Below, one piece after another: positions 24,675 to 33,145 of a stretch of DNA of 46,320 nucleotides. Made by a program: the position numbers and the translations under genes. Origin of the DNA: Nemertoderma westbladi (Eukaryota > Xenacoelomorpha > Nemertodermatida > Nemertodermatidae); contig JAUCBJ010008315.1 in NCBI GenBank assembly GCA_032718475.1, positions 1-46,320 on the forward strand, in the 5' to 3' direction. Numbering within the stretch: position 1 is the first letter of the stretch; every line of letters begins with the position of its first letter. Under the pieces are notes generated by a model that made no database searches, had not been told where the DNA came from, and saw only the letters and a program-made list of their open reading frames with translations.

Positions 24675-25165
24675 CCACAACTCCCTATCACCCATGACAT
24701 TTGCTAGATCATCCGCATCTTCAAGGCCAGTGTCCTTTAAGATGCGTCTCAAGAAAGTCATGGGCTGTCCACCATGCTTATTCACTCCATGAGCTGATGA
24801 GGCTGCCAAAGTACAAGATTATGCACTGGCTGGTCCTCACGGCGAAAGCAATGTCCTGCAAAGCGGAGGCGATTTTGTTCTAGTGTCAAGCTTGGGGGAA
24901 CCAATGAGACACCTCCAATGTTATATAGTGTCTGGTTGGAGATGTGTGCATTGTACTTGACACAATGAACCCGGCGTAGCATTCTTCTGAATGTGCCATC
25001 CAGAGATTTGGTATCCTCAGCAGTTAGAGCCCAGCATGGACTCCCATCTGCCCATAGAGGAGTACTGGAACTACTGCTGCTCTAAATAATCGGACCTTAA
25101 GTTTCCGATTAATTCTCGGTGACTTCCAAATCCTGGAAAGCCTATTCAAGGCTGCTCATGCCTTT
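24675..25165 (-). pseudogene. Decayed non-LTR retrotransposon, C-terminal end of the reverse-transcriptase ORF
   Basis: Read on the minus strand, conserved pieces of a LINE ORF2 C-terminus appear in order but in different frames: RKLKVRLFRAAVVPVLLYG, then after a frameshift ESWALTAEDTKSLDGTFRRM and LRRVHCV, then NRLRFAGHCFRREDQPV and LVLWQPH, then after another break MTFLRRILKDTGLEDADDL and MGDRELWR. The L-R-F-A-G-H-C and D-R-E-L-W-R motifs are typical of the region after the RT domain in RTE/CR1/Jockey-type elements. Several frame breaks show it is dead. The RT core itself was not found; a 5'-truncated insertion would explain this. Which clade it belongs to cannot be settled here. Confidence 0.85.
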
Positions 25166-27295
25166 CCCTTATGTATTCGAAGGTCCTCACTTAAATTTAA
25201 AAGTTTAAAAGTATTGTTCTTCCAAAAGCAATTCCTCTTATCAATCTGAGGCTATGCCCTTGATTCTGTGATTAAGAAATCTAATTATTTTAAAGTTTGT
25301 TCTCTGGTTCTGTTGTTTATTAACATAATACATGTAATACTGTAATAGTACAGTAGTAGTACCGGTAATACATTACAGCAGTAATAACGTAGAAAACAAG
25401 ATCCTAGATGAGACCTGATTCGCATACATAGATTGTACAGTAATATTCTATATAATTACCTTATTAACAGATTAACTAAAACTGCTAATTAACTGTCTGA
25501 CTGAGACTAAGACTCTGACTAAGACTGTCTGCAGGTCTGACTGTGACTGTAAGAAATGCCAAATAATGAAAATATTGATTTAATTATTGATGTACCGGTA
25601 CCGGCTGACCGGTATTGATTAAATTAATAATATTAATTAGTACATACAGACATAGCCTAATAGCCTACATAAAATGCCACAATTCCTAAAAATACGCGCT
25701 GTGTAGCTAATACAGTAATAATTGCTTAATAATAATTTTCGTAATTGACTTACAGACTTCTGGACTTAAAAAAACGTATTAAAAACGATCAATTACTAAA
25801 AATTACTTATGCTGTTATGCATATAATAGTAAATTACCGGTACACAATGAACTAAAAAAAACTATTATTAAAAATTGATTAAGCCTAATTATTGATTACG
25901 GTACCGGTAAATGAATAATACCGGGACCGGCATCCATACCGCTGCTGTACCGGCATGAATAATACCGGAATTCTTCGTATAAAATGCCACAATTCCACGT
26001 GAGTTGATGGGCGTCAGCTGTCAGCTTCAGGCTGTCAGGTCGACGTATAGACAATAATATAACGCAGTAACGGGCAGATGGGACTTCCTCGTGGGTAATT
26101 TTATTCCCATGGAGCAGCGACCACACGTAGGACAGTAGGAGGTGTTTCAGGACCGAGACCGTGTTTTATCCACCACTGAAATTCCGCTTTAGATAAAGTA
26201 TCTTTCTATAAAAGCCAGTTTTTCACGTGCTGCGCGAAGGGCACATCGTCCTCTTCTGCAGTAAAATTTATAGTAAAGTAGGAATACACCCTACTGACTA
26301 CAAGCATACCTGTATACAGCGGCTTAAGCCTGTAAGCATGAAGCAGGAAGGTTGCAGTGCAGTCAGCTACTGCTACAGTACAGCGCAGCAGTAGGGAATA
26401 GACTATAATAAAAGTATAGCTGTATAGGACAGTAGGACAGTAGGATGGAGGCCCCCAAACTGGAATGAGCCGGTTTTCATATAATATTCCTAATTTATTA
26501 TTGACAATTACCATATTACTGTATTAAACTAAATTATTGATTTGGTTCCTTTCAAGTTTAACCCTCCACACGCTTATGCAACCTGCTTCTTTACTAACCT
26601 GCATTCAACTGTACAAGTTCAAGTAAGAGTTTACCTACACACATGTCGCATAGGCCTACCCTACCTACATGCCCTAAATGCCCTAGTTATATAAACTATC
26701 CCACTCCCACACACACCACGACGAATTCCTGATTCTACAAGAATTTCTTTGGCTTCCCAGACCTGCTGACCAGTTCAACTCCAGCGATTGAGCGATCTCA
26801 GCTCAGATCGCTCAAGTTATCAATTACCTCAATAATTGATAAACACGGCCTCGGCCTATCTATATAGGCCTACAGATATAATACTGAAATATAACTGTGT
26901 AATGCAATTCAAAATCATCGTTCATTTCCAATCACTAACAGTATCGCGTACCGGTACAGCTGATAAAAATCAATTTGCAAAAACTTCTGCGAACCCTAAT
27001 GTATGATGCCGATGTATGTTGCATTCTACCTAATTGTGTTGTTTAAATGTTTGAGTAACTCTTATATTTTTAAAGTTTAATTTCCTCTTACATATCGTGA
27101 TTTATGAGACCCTATAAGTTCTCAACTTTCTTGTTCCTGTAACTTTTAATAATTTAATAATAAAATAAATCTCTCTATATATATATATTATTATTTAGGC
27201 CTATATATTGTGTATATGACATGACTAAGAAAATTATTAATTAATGCAGATTGTTAATAAATATGAAGGGATTGCTTCAATGTTTACTAGATTAA
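25166..27295. other. AT-rich intergenic region upstream of MFSD8
   Basis: No supported gene. It has low-complexity TCTGACTGAGACTAAGACTC-type sequence near 25495-25555, five copies of the palindrome TACCGGTA (25360, 25593, 25835, 25902, 26949), three TAGGCCTA palindromes (26651, 26865, 27196), two hairpins at 26788-26842, and a short TA dinucleotide run near 27178. The 18-mer TCACGTGCTGCGCGAAGG at 26223 recurs at 38283. Minus-strand frames at 25896-26126 and 26206-26514 have no recognisable features. The MFSD8 promoter and any 5' noncoding exon must lie here, but I cannot place them. Confidence 0.5.
26788..26842. other. Two adjacent perfect hairpins
   Basis: TTGAGCGATCT at 26788-26798 pairs perfectly with AGATCGCTCAA at 26805-26815 (11-bp stem, 6-base loop). 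One base later TTATCAATT at 26817-26825 pairs with AATTGATAA at 26834-26842 (9-bp stem, 8-base loop). Role unknown; the first could be a cruciform or RNA hairpin. Confidence 0.75.
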
Positions 27296-28945
27296 ATGGC
27301 GTCCCACGAAACTGAAGCTTTAGATGGTGTTGGTCCCAACACACCATTAGTGGAAGACCCTGATCACGTGAGATGTGCAAATCGAGATATCACTGAGAAA
27401 CACCGCAAGAGATCTTTGTATATACTATATGTTTCAGGATTCTTAGCCAATGTTGGCTACTCAGTTGTCTTCTCCTCCGCATGGCCTTACCTTCAGCAAC
27501 TTAACCCAGACATTAATGAATCCTTTGTTGGATGGGTAATTGGTGGTCTGAGTGTAGGACAGTTTTTTTCTTCTCCATTTTGTGGATTGTGGCAGAACAA
27601 AGCTGGTACAAGAATACCAATGATTTTCTCATCTGCATTGACTACAGCCTCATATTTGCTATATGCTTTTCTAAATGCGTTCCCCTCTCCTGAATATGCC
27701 ATGGTTGCATCGAGATTTGTGCTAGGACTTGCTCTTGGTTATGTATCTGTTGTTCGCGCTTACGTATCCGCAGCCACAACTCTTAAAGAACGTACTGGTG
27801 CAATGACAACGATGGTAGCTTGGAACGCTGTCGGCATTGTTTTAGGACCAGTAGTACAAATGGCCTTCCTTCCTCTAGGACAGGAGGGTTACACATACAC
27901 TCCATTGAATGTTCGCTTTAATATATACACTGGTCCCAGTTTTCTTAATGCTATTATTTCTCTATGTACACTCTTTCTCTATGTCGGTTACTTTCATGAG
28001 GTACATGTGCCTGACATTGACGTTGAAGAAGAATTTCCAGACAGCGATGATTTCAGTCGTAACCGCCAATCCCAGGAGGGAAATATCAACGGTGAGGCTT
28101 CTACATTATTACGAGAAAGTGACCCCCCAAGTCAAAACAATATACAATATGGTGCCATTTCCACTGAACCACTACAAACTCAAATTTTAACACATAAGAT
28201 TGACCCTGTGGCTATTATGAGTTTCTTATGGCAAACATTTGCGCTTTTCCTAATTATGACGTACTTTGAGACTGTAGCTACACCGATGTCGATGGATTTG
28301 TGGGGTTGGTCCCGTGACGAAGCAGTTTTATATATTGGTTTATTATTGGGGAGCTCGGGAGCTATTCAAATAGCTACGTTTGTCTCCATTGGTTTCCTGA
28401 AACGGAAGTTTACTGACCGGCAGATGCTGTTGGCAGGATTAATTATGTTGTTTATTGGGTTTTTTGGTTATCTTCCCTGGGGTAACACATATCCTCCTTA
28501 CGCTTATCAACCAATACAACCCCCTAATACAACCCTTTTTACTCATTTTAATAACAACCACACATCTGAATCAAGAGGTTGCCCTATATCATACAAATGG
28601 TGTTCTTACACACCAATCGTATTCATATGGCAAGTTATAGTATTAAGTTTCCCAATTTCTATTGGCTTTGCACTTTGTATCGCTATGATGGCGACATTGT
28701 ACAGCAAAATACTAGGACAACGTCCTCAGGGGGTTTATATGGGGATATTCACCTCAGCAGGTAGTTTAGCTCGTGTTGTGGGGCCGGTTCTTGTAAGTAA
28801 TGTGTACGAACAATATGGGCACAGAGTATCCTTCATTGTGTTATTAGCTTTTATTTGTGTATCCATGTGTGTAAATATTAGAACATATAAAAGATTAGTT
28901 CCATTAGCAGGAGAAGGTAACACTGATAACAACAATGGTGCTTAA
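27296..28945 (+). CDS. MFSD8: MFSD8/CLN7-like lysosomal major facilitator protein, single exon
   Basis: The 549-residue protein matches the MFSD8 (CLN7) family over its whole length; human MFSD8 is 518 residues. Human MFSD8 is a lysosomal multi-pass protein linked to chloride conductance and to neuronal ceroid lipofuscinosis. Visible family marks: a first membrane segment near 41-62 ending in WPYLQQL, FVGWVIGGLSVGQ (77-89) and FCGLW (95-99) between TM2 and TM3, VRAYVSAATTLKERT (153-167), a hydrophilic linker (about 238-300), PMSMDLWGW (330-338), LPWGN (393-397), a luminal loop with sequons NTT (411) and NHT (421) and Cys429/Cys436, then TLYSKILGQRPQGVYMG (467-483) and FTSAGSLARVVGP (485-497). 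Twelve membrane segments are expected. An in-frame TAA directly precedes the ATG, fixing the start unless a noncoding exon joins there. No intron interrupts the frame. The 238-300 linker is longer and more acidic than in human. Confidence 0.95.
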   Translation: MASHETEALDGVGPNTPLVEDPDHVRCANRDITEKHRKRSLYILYVSGFLANVGYSVVFSSAWPYLQQLNPDINESFVGWVIGGLSVGQFFSSPFCGLWQNKAGTRIPMIFSSALTTASYLLYAFLNAFPSPEYAMVASRFVLGLALGYVSVVRAYVSAATTLKERTGAMTTMVAWNAVGIVLGPVVQMAFLPLGQEGYTYTPLNVRFNIYTGPSFLNAIISLCTLFLYVGYFHEVHVPDIDVEEEFPDSDDFSRNRQSQEGNINGEASTLLRESDPPSQNNIQYGAISTEPLQTQILTHKIDPVAIMSFLWQTFALFLIMTYFETVATPMSMDLWGWSRDEAVLYIGLLLGSSGAIQIATFVSIGFLKRKFTDRQMLLAGLIMLFIGFFGYLPWGNTYPPYAYQPIQPPNTTLFTHFNNNHTSESRGCPISYKWCSYTPIVFIWQVIVLSFPISIGFALCIAMMATLYSKILGQRPQGVYMGIFTSAGSLARVVGPVLVSNVYEQYGHRVSFIVLLAFICVSMCVNIRTYKRLVPLAGEGNTDNNNGA

Positions 28946-29170
28946 TGATTAATAAGTTACAGGAAAGGTAAGGGTTATCATAAATGTGTATTTGGCGATG
29001 AAATTAACTGCCATCAAATAACTATGCACTGCACATATTTATTATTTTTATATTCTTTTTTTATTTATATTGCACTAAGACCCTCTAGCAGATTGAGATT
29101 AGACACCTGTACATTACCTTTACTGATGAGATAAATCTCGATTTCCTGTCGAATGTCTATTATAATAGAA

Positions 29171-29190
29171 AATAAACTTTTGAAAATAAA
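29171..29190 (+). promoter_or_regulatory. Candidate poly(A) signals for MFSD8
   Basis: AATAAA occurs at 29171-29176 and 29185-29190, about 230 bp after the MFSD8 stop codon. The position fits a 3' end, but AT-rich spacer also produces such hexamers by chance. Confidence 0.45.
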
Positions 29191-29302
29191 ATCTCTCGAA
29201 TCAGGCAATACTTTAATCAGTAGTATATCCTATAGGAGAGGGTTGATAACACCGTGTATTTGGCGCATTAAATTTGACAAATTTAATTTATATTTTAATT
29301 GC

Positions 29303-29316
29303 CCCCCCCCCCCCAC
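29303..29316 (+). repeat. C homopolymer
   Basis: A run of about 13 C following TTTTAATTG, one of many G/C homopolymers in this half of the window. A G run of similar length is at about 29471-29484. Confidence 0.85.
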
Positions 29317-29341
29317 CGGTTTTTAATAATTTTAATGGTGC

Positions 29342-29413
29342 GATATTGTCTATTTTATTTATGGTACCTGATATTGTATATTTTATTTATGGTACCTGAT
29401 ATTGTATATTTTT
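29342..29413. repeat. 28-bp tandem repeat, about 2.6 copies
   Basis: Units 29342-29369 and 29370-29397 differ at one base (GTCTATTT against GTATATTT), and a partial third copy ends at 29413. Each full unit ends ATTTATGGTACCT. Confidence 0.9.
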
Positions 29414-29578
29414 AAAGGGGCGGTTTGGTGGGTTTTACTTATAATGAATAAAATAAATATACATTTAGATGGGGGGGGGGGGGGCACTCTAGATGCAACC
29501 AATTTCCATCTCCAGGGGAAAACAATCACAAATAACACTAATTAATTGCCAGCAAAAATTTAACGGTGATATTGACTT

Positions 29579-29637
29579 TCGTTTATTGTTTTGGTTTGTA
29601 ATAACATGCCACTGTAACCTGCTACTTTCCTTAATTG
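29579..29637 (+). repeat. Dispersed repeat copy 1 (TCGTTTATTGTTTTGGTT family)
   Basis: The 18-mer TCGTTTATTGTTTTGGTT here is identical at 30763 and 36899. About 15-20 bases later all three copies share CACTGTAACCTG or TACTGTAACCTG, followed by a T/C-rich stretch. The family is unidentified. Confidence 0.75.
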
Positions 29638-29643
29638 AAAATA

Positions 29644-29945
29644 TGGTTGGTGCGCGAAAAGATTGTTGGGCTAGAAACAATAGAATACGGGGTAACAAGG
29701 TGCCGTGAATCTAGTGGCGGTTTTTATAAAAACACGGGGAGACGGTCGAAATGGTGGGTTTAAGTAAGCGCGGGAAGTCAATTTTGAAAATCGGTTATGA
29801 TTGGCTGCCACATATTTGTCGTCATTTCTACCGTTTCCTAGTGTTTTTACAAAAACAATACGCCGCCACTCGATTCAGGGCACCTTGTTACCCTTTATTC
29901 CTATTCGATTGTTTCTAGCCCAACAATTTTTTCGCGCACCAACCC
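29644..29945. mobile_element. Palindromic MITE with about 115-bp TIRs, possible TA target duplication
   Basis: The left arm starts TGGTTGGTGCGCGAAAA and the right arm ends in the reverse complement of GGGTTGGTGCGCGAAAA. The arms stay similar inward through GATTGTTGGGCTAGAAACAA, GGTAACAAGGTGCC and AGTGGCGG, for about 115-125 bp with small indels. TA lies outside both ends (29642-29643 and 29946-29947), which would fit Tc1/mariner-type insertion, but the outermost TIR base mismatches and TA is common in this DNA, so the family is an inference. No coding sequence. Confidence 0.8.
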
Positions 29946-29976
29946 TATTAACATTGTTAATTTGCCGATTTGCCTC

Positions 29977-29990
29977 CCCCCCCCCCCCCC
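29977..29990 (+). repeat. C homopolymer beside a TIR element
   Basis: A run of C (about 15) just left of the TIR element at 29998. A longer C-rich tract lies just right of the same element, at 31356-31388, so the element may have inserted in or beside a C tract. Confidence 0.8.
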
Positions 29991-30449
29991 TCACTGGTGC
30001 TTAGATCGTGGCTTTTCCAGTTAACATTATTCCACTTTGTATAAAACATGTGATGTGGTTGGAGAAAGCTGCTACTAAGCAGCAACCAATCGCGTTAATC
30101 CTGTTTAACACTGCGTCAATGTGAATGGAATATTGCTAACATGAAAAAGTTCAGGTTAACATTATTCCATATCTCAGTATCTGTATTCACTATTCTATTA
30201 GGCCCTACACCTACCCTTGAGACTGGCCTTGTCTGTTTCATTATAGAAGTTATACCGAAAGCATTCAGGCGTCAGGCAGAAGAACAGTAGGTACAGCAAA
30301 GCAAATTATTAAGAATCGAAGCAACAGTAATTACTGTAATCTAGTAGCCAATACCTAATAGATAGCAGGTTTTGTTAATTCAACACTTTAAGCCTTAAAG
30401 GGGCCTTATTCTTTCTCATGGTACAGTAGTTACATGGCAGCATGGGAGC

Positions 30450-30659
30450 AGTAATGGGACGATTAAAAAAGTAGTGGAATGTAATTTATGCGATAAAAAG
30501 TACACAACCACCTCTGTGTTATCGAGACACAAACAAAAAATTAATAAAAGGAGAACCAACAGCGAAACTAAACCATTTCCACGTTGTCCAGCCTGCCAGC
30601 ATTGTTCTTTTTGCTACTCGCGTTTCGGGAATGCTACAGACAGACCTTGGACCAATTGA
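30450..30659 (+). pseudogene. Zinc-finger-like coding fragment inside the TIR element
   Basis: In frame, the segment reads SNGTIKKVVECNLCDKKY and then TTTSVLSRHKQKIN. It has a Cys-x2-Cys pair, a 12-residue spacer and one His, but Asn stands where a second His would fit, so the finger looks incomplete. BED or C2H2 fingers are common in DNA-transposon proteins, so this may be a remnant of the element's own gene. The frame closes at 30659 without further homology, and no start codon is certain. Confidence 0.45.
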
Positions 30660-30683
30660 ATGGATAGGATGTATCGTTTGCAC

Positions 30684-30895
30684 GGGTGTAAACACTACGC
30701 CGACAACCGGCAACCACTGCCGACAACAGCAAATATGAAAATGTAACCTGAGTTCGTAACTCTCGTTTATTGTTTTGGTTAGACTAACCTTCCACTGTAA
30801 CCTGTTCCTTTCCCTCAATTAATAAATATCATTAATTAGCTTTAATAATGGTTGTCGGCGTTGGCTGTCGGCGTTACGGCGTAGAATTTACACCC
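30684..30895. mobile_element. 212-bp nested MITE with 9-bp target duplication (Mutator-like by TSD length)
   Basis: The direct repeat CGTTTGCAC lies at 30675-30683 and 30896-30904, exactly outside inverted ends GGGTGTAAA / TTTACACCC. Inside the ends, left CTACGCCGACAACCGGCAAC pairs with right GGTTGTCGGCG and TTACGGCGTAG segments. It sits wholly inside the 29998-31355 element, so it inserted later. The 9-bp duplication suggests Mutator-like elements, but without a transposase this is an inference. Its interior carries the 18-mer TCGTTTATTGTTTTGGTT. Confidence 0.82.
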
Positions 30896-31355
30896 CGTTT
30901 GCACGAAGTGGTTGGTATCATAAAAGTTGTGTGAATAAAACGCAAGATTATGTTTATTACTAAACCGGACTTAACTATAAATATTTCATTTACAGTTTAC
31001 ATCATGGTAATTAAACTAATCCACTTATACGTTTTTTTTCTTGCATCTGTGCATATATAATGCCTGGCATTGTACCATCAGACCATATCATATTATATGG
31101 CTTACTCGATTACTAACTGACTAACACTAGCAGGTAGCAGCTTAATTGCTGTAATATCTGATTACTTTGGAATAATGTTAACCTGACCTTTTTCGTGTTA
31201 GCAATATTCCATTCTCATTGACTCTGTGTTAAACAGGATTAACGTGATTGGTTGCTGCTTAGTACTAGTAGCAACCCCTAACAGGTTTCTCCAACCACAT
31301 CACTTGTTTTATACAAAATGGAATAATGTTAACTGGAAAAGCCACGATCTAAGCA

Positions 31356-31388
31356 ACCCCCCCCCCCCCCCCCCCCTCCCCCCTCCCC
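31356..31388 (+). repeat. C-rich homopolymer tract
   Basis: A run of about 22 C followed by TCCCCCCTCCCC. Length is likely unstable and uncertain in assembly. Confidence 0.9.
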
Positions 31389-31804
31389 ATGTCTCCATAT
31401 ACATTAACATAAACACATGACATTCTAGTTATTAAGAGTATCCCTTTTACTGAAGGCCGTGCTTCGTGCTTGTTATTGTGCTTGTTATTGTGCTTGTTAC
31501 TTCACGTTCCAGTTATTATTATTGCGTTCCAATTATAGTGCAACTGTAGGTTCACCAATTTATATTCTTTGATACCAGTACTGCACTTTGTTCAATGAAA
31601 AATGCGCCTTCTTTATAAGTCTATAAATTGTTTATTTCCATATACGTATTCATGTAGTAAGGACAATTCAGAATTTTTTCACTTATAATAATTATATCAC
31701 ATTTCACATATAATTAGTATCGAATTCGAATATAAATAGAATGTTCGAATTATCAAAACTTATTTGCTTCTCGATTCAGGGTTATATTTGATCCTCAAAC
31801 CGCG
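31389..31804. other. AT-rich spacer, no gene seen
   Basis: Contains a small tandem of TGCTTGTTATTG (31477-31497) and a TTCGAATTCGAAT-like palindromic patch near 31720. Nothing coding. Confidence 0.5.
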
Positions 31805-32355
31805 GCAATTTGGTCAGTGGACGTAATTGAAGCATCTTCGTTAAGTAAGATACAACATTTTATAGTAGCTAGTGTTTTAGGTAGGTTTAGCTAGTAATTT
31901 CGACACTGGTTCCGACATCCTACTTCCCTCTATAAATATTTTGTAGTAGCTAGTTCTTGTTACTATATGTATAAAAAATGTTCAAGAAGATATTAGCTAT
32001 TCATTTTTTATTTCAATTTGAAACGCATGGAATCGTTCTAAAACGTGTTTAAAATCAATAAAATAAAAATAAAAAAAATTTTCACAATATTTTTTATTCA
32101 CAATTTTTTTATTGATTTTAAACACGTTTTAGAACGATTCGTTTTAAATATAATCCAGATGTATTTCTAAAAAATGTTCTAGAACAAAAAATATTTGTTC
32201 TAGAACATAGTTTATAAAAAATGAATAGCTAACATCTTCTAGAACATTTTCAATACAAATAGTAATAAGAACTAGCTACTTACCTAAAACACTAGCTACC
32301 ATAAGATTTTGTATCTTCCTTAACGGGCTTCAAGTACGTCCATTGATCAAATTGC
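31805..32355. mobile_element. 551-bp near-complete palindrome (fold-back element)
   Basis: The left end GCAATTTGGTCAGTGGACGT is matched inverted at the right end (ACGTCCATTGATCAAATTGC). Conserved inner blocks include AGATACAA, GTAGCTAGTGTTTTAGGTA, AGCTATTCATTTTTTAT, and a central pair CGTTCTAAAACGTGTTTAAA at about 32036 facing its complement near 32120. The right half holds several TTCTAGAACA motifs. The arms are about 250 bp each with an A/T-rich centre. No target duplication or coding sequence was found. Confidence 0.82.
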
Positions 32356-33145
32356 AGAAAATTAAAATTTATAGAACTCCTCCCATATCAAAATATCAAA
32401 TTGTTGTAAAAAAAAATCTTGCCCCCAGTCAACCGCCCCCAGTAACTCGATGGCATGGCCTTGTATATAGTACGCCTTGCACCCTACACTAAAGCTCACC
32501 TGGAGTTACTTGCTTCGCCCCACTGCCCCACAGTCCAGAAATCATCCAATAAGACCAATATTGAATGTTTTGGCACATGCATGGTGAAATCAACTGTCTC
32601 ACAGTTTGAAGAAATGAGCACAAAATACGTCATTTAGCCGAAAAACAAAAGTCATTGTGCAAAATTCTTAAAAATTCGGACAAAAAGTAAAAGGAATGGA
32701 TATAAAAACTCACTGCCTTTGTAGGCCCAAAAATGTTTTTCTTGTGTATTACTACAGTACTAGGCTTATTTACCCTTAATTAACTCCAAATAAGTCTGTA
32801 AGGGCCTCAATATGTGGCGTTTATAAGCCTGTAAGGGCCTCAATATCTGAATATGTGGTATGTGGCGTTTGTCTTTCAGTCTTTGCCCATTCCAAGTCCT
32901 AGCATAGCAGATAAGGAGTGTTCAAGCTGTTCAACTTTGTGTTTCAGATGCTTTTCTTATTTCTACCGCCACTGGTACATTATTATTCTGAAGTTTTGTA
33001 GGGAGTTTCTTATGACTTGCATAAACTGATTTTATATTATTATAATATAAACAGTTCTACTGAACCGGATCTATTCTGGCAGGGTGTCTACTGACCTAGC
33101 AAGCATATCTGAATATATAGGCCTATGATATAACCGGTGATATCC
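32356..33145. other. Intergenic region upstream of NUDCD1
   Basis: No supported gene. A direct repeat of TGTAAGGGCCTCAATAT occurs twice near 32798 and 32830, each followed by a TGTGGCGTTT phrase, the second copy with an internal expansion. The NUDCD1 promoter should be here but no clear element can be assigned. Confidence 0.45.

Larger units (their letters stand above)
29998..31355. mobile_element. 1.36-kb DNA element with TIRs of about 170-190 bp, host to a nested MITE
   Basis: The left end TGCTTAGATCGTGGCTTTTC is matched in reverse complement at the right end. Similarity extends through about 30170 on the left and back to about 31165 on the right. Each arm holds two copies of GTTAACATTATTCC (near 30021 and 30155 on the left, inverted on the right). 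The right arm has an extra GGGGTTGCTACTAG-like segment. The interior holds a zinc-finger-like reading frame (30471-30560) and a separate 212-bp element (30684-30895). No clear target duplication is seen, because C tracts lie on both sides. No transposase core is recognisable, so the superfamily is unknown. Confidence 0.82.

Noticed and set aside
26206-26514. 102-codon minus-strand frame
   Set aside because: No recognisable feature; composition resembles the surrounding noncoding DNA.
33137-33145. GTG upstream start for NUDCD1
   Set aside because: The ATG at 33146 matches the family N-terminus and has a suitable context (CCATGG); GTG starts are not expected in a nuclear animal gene.
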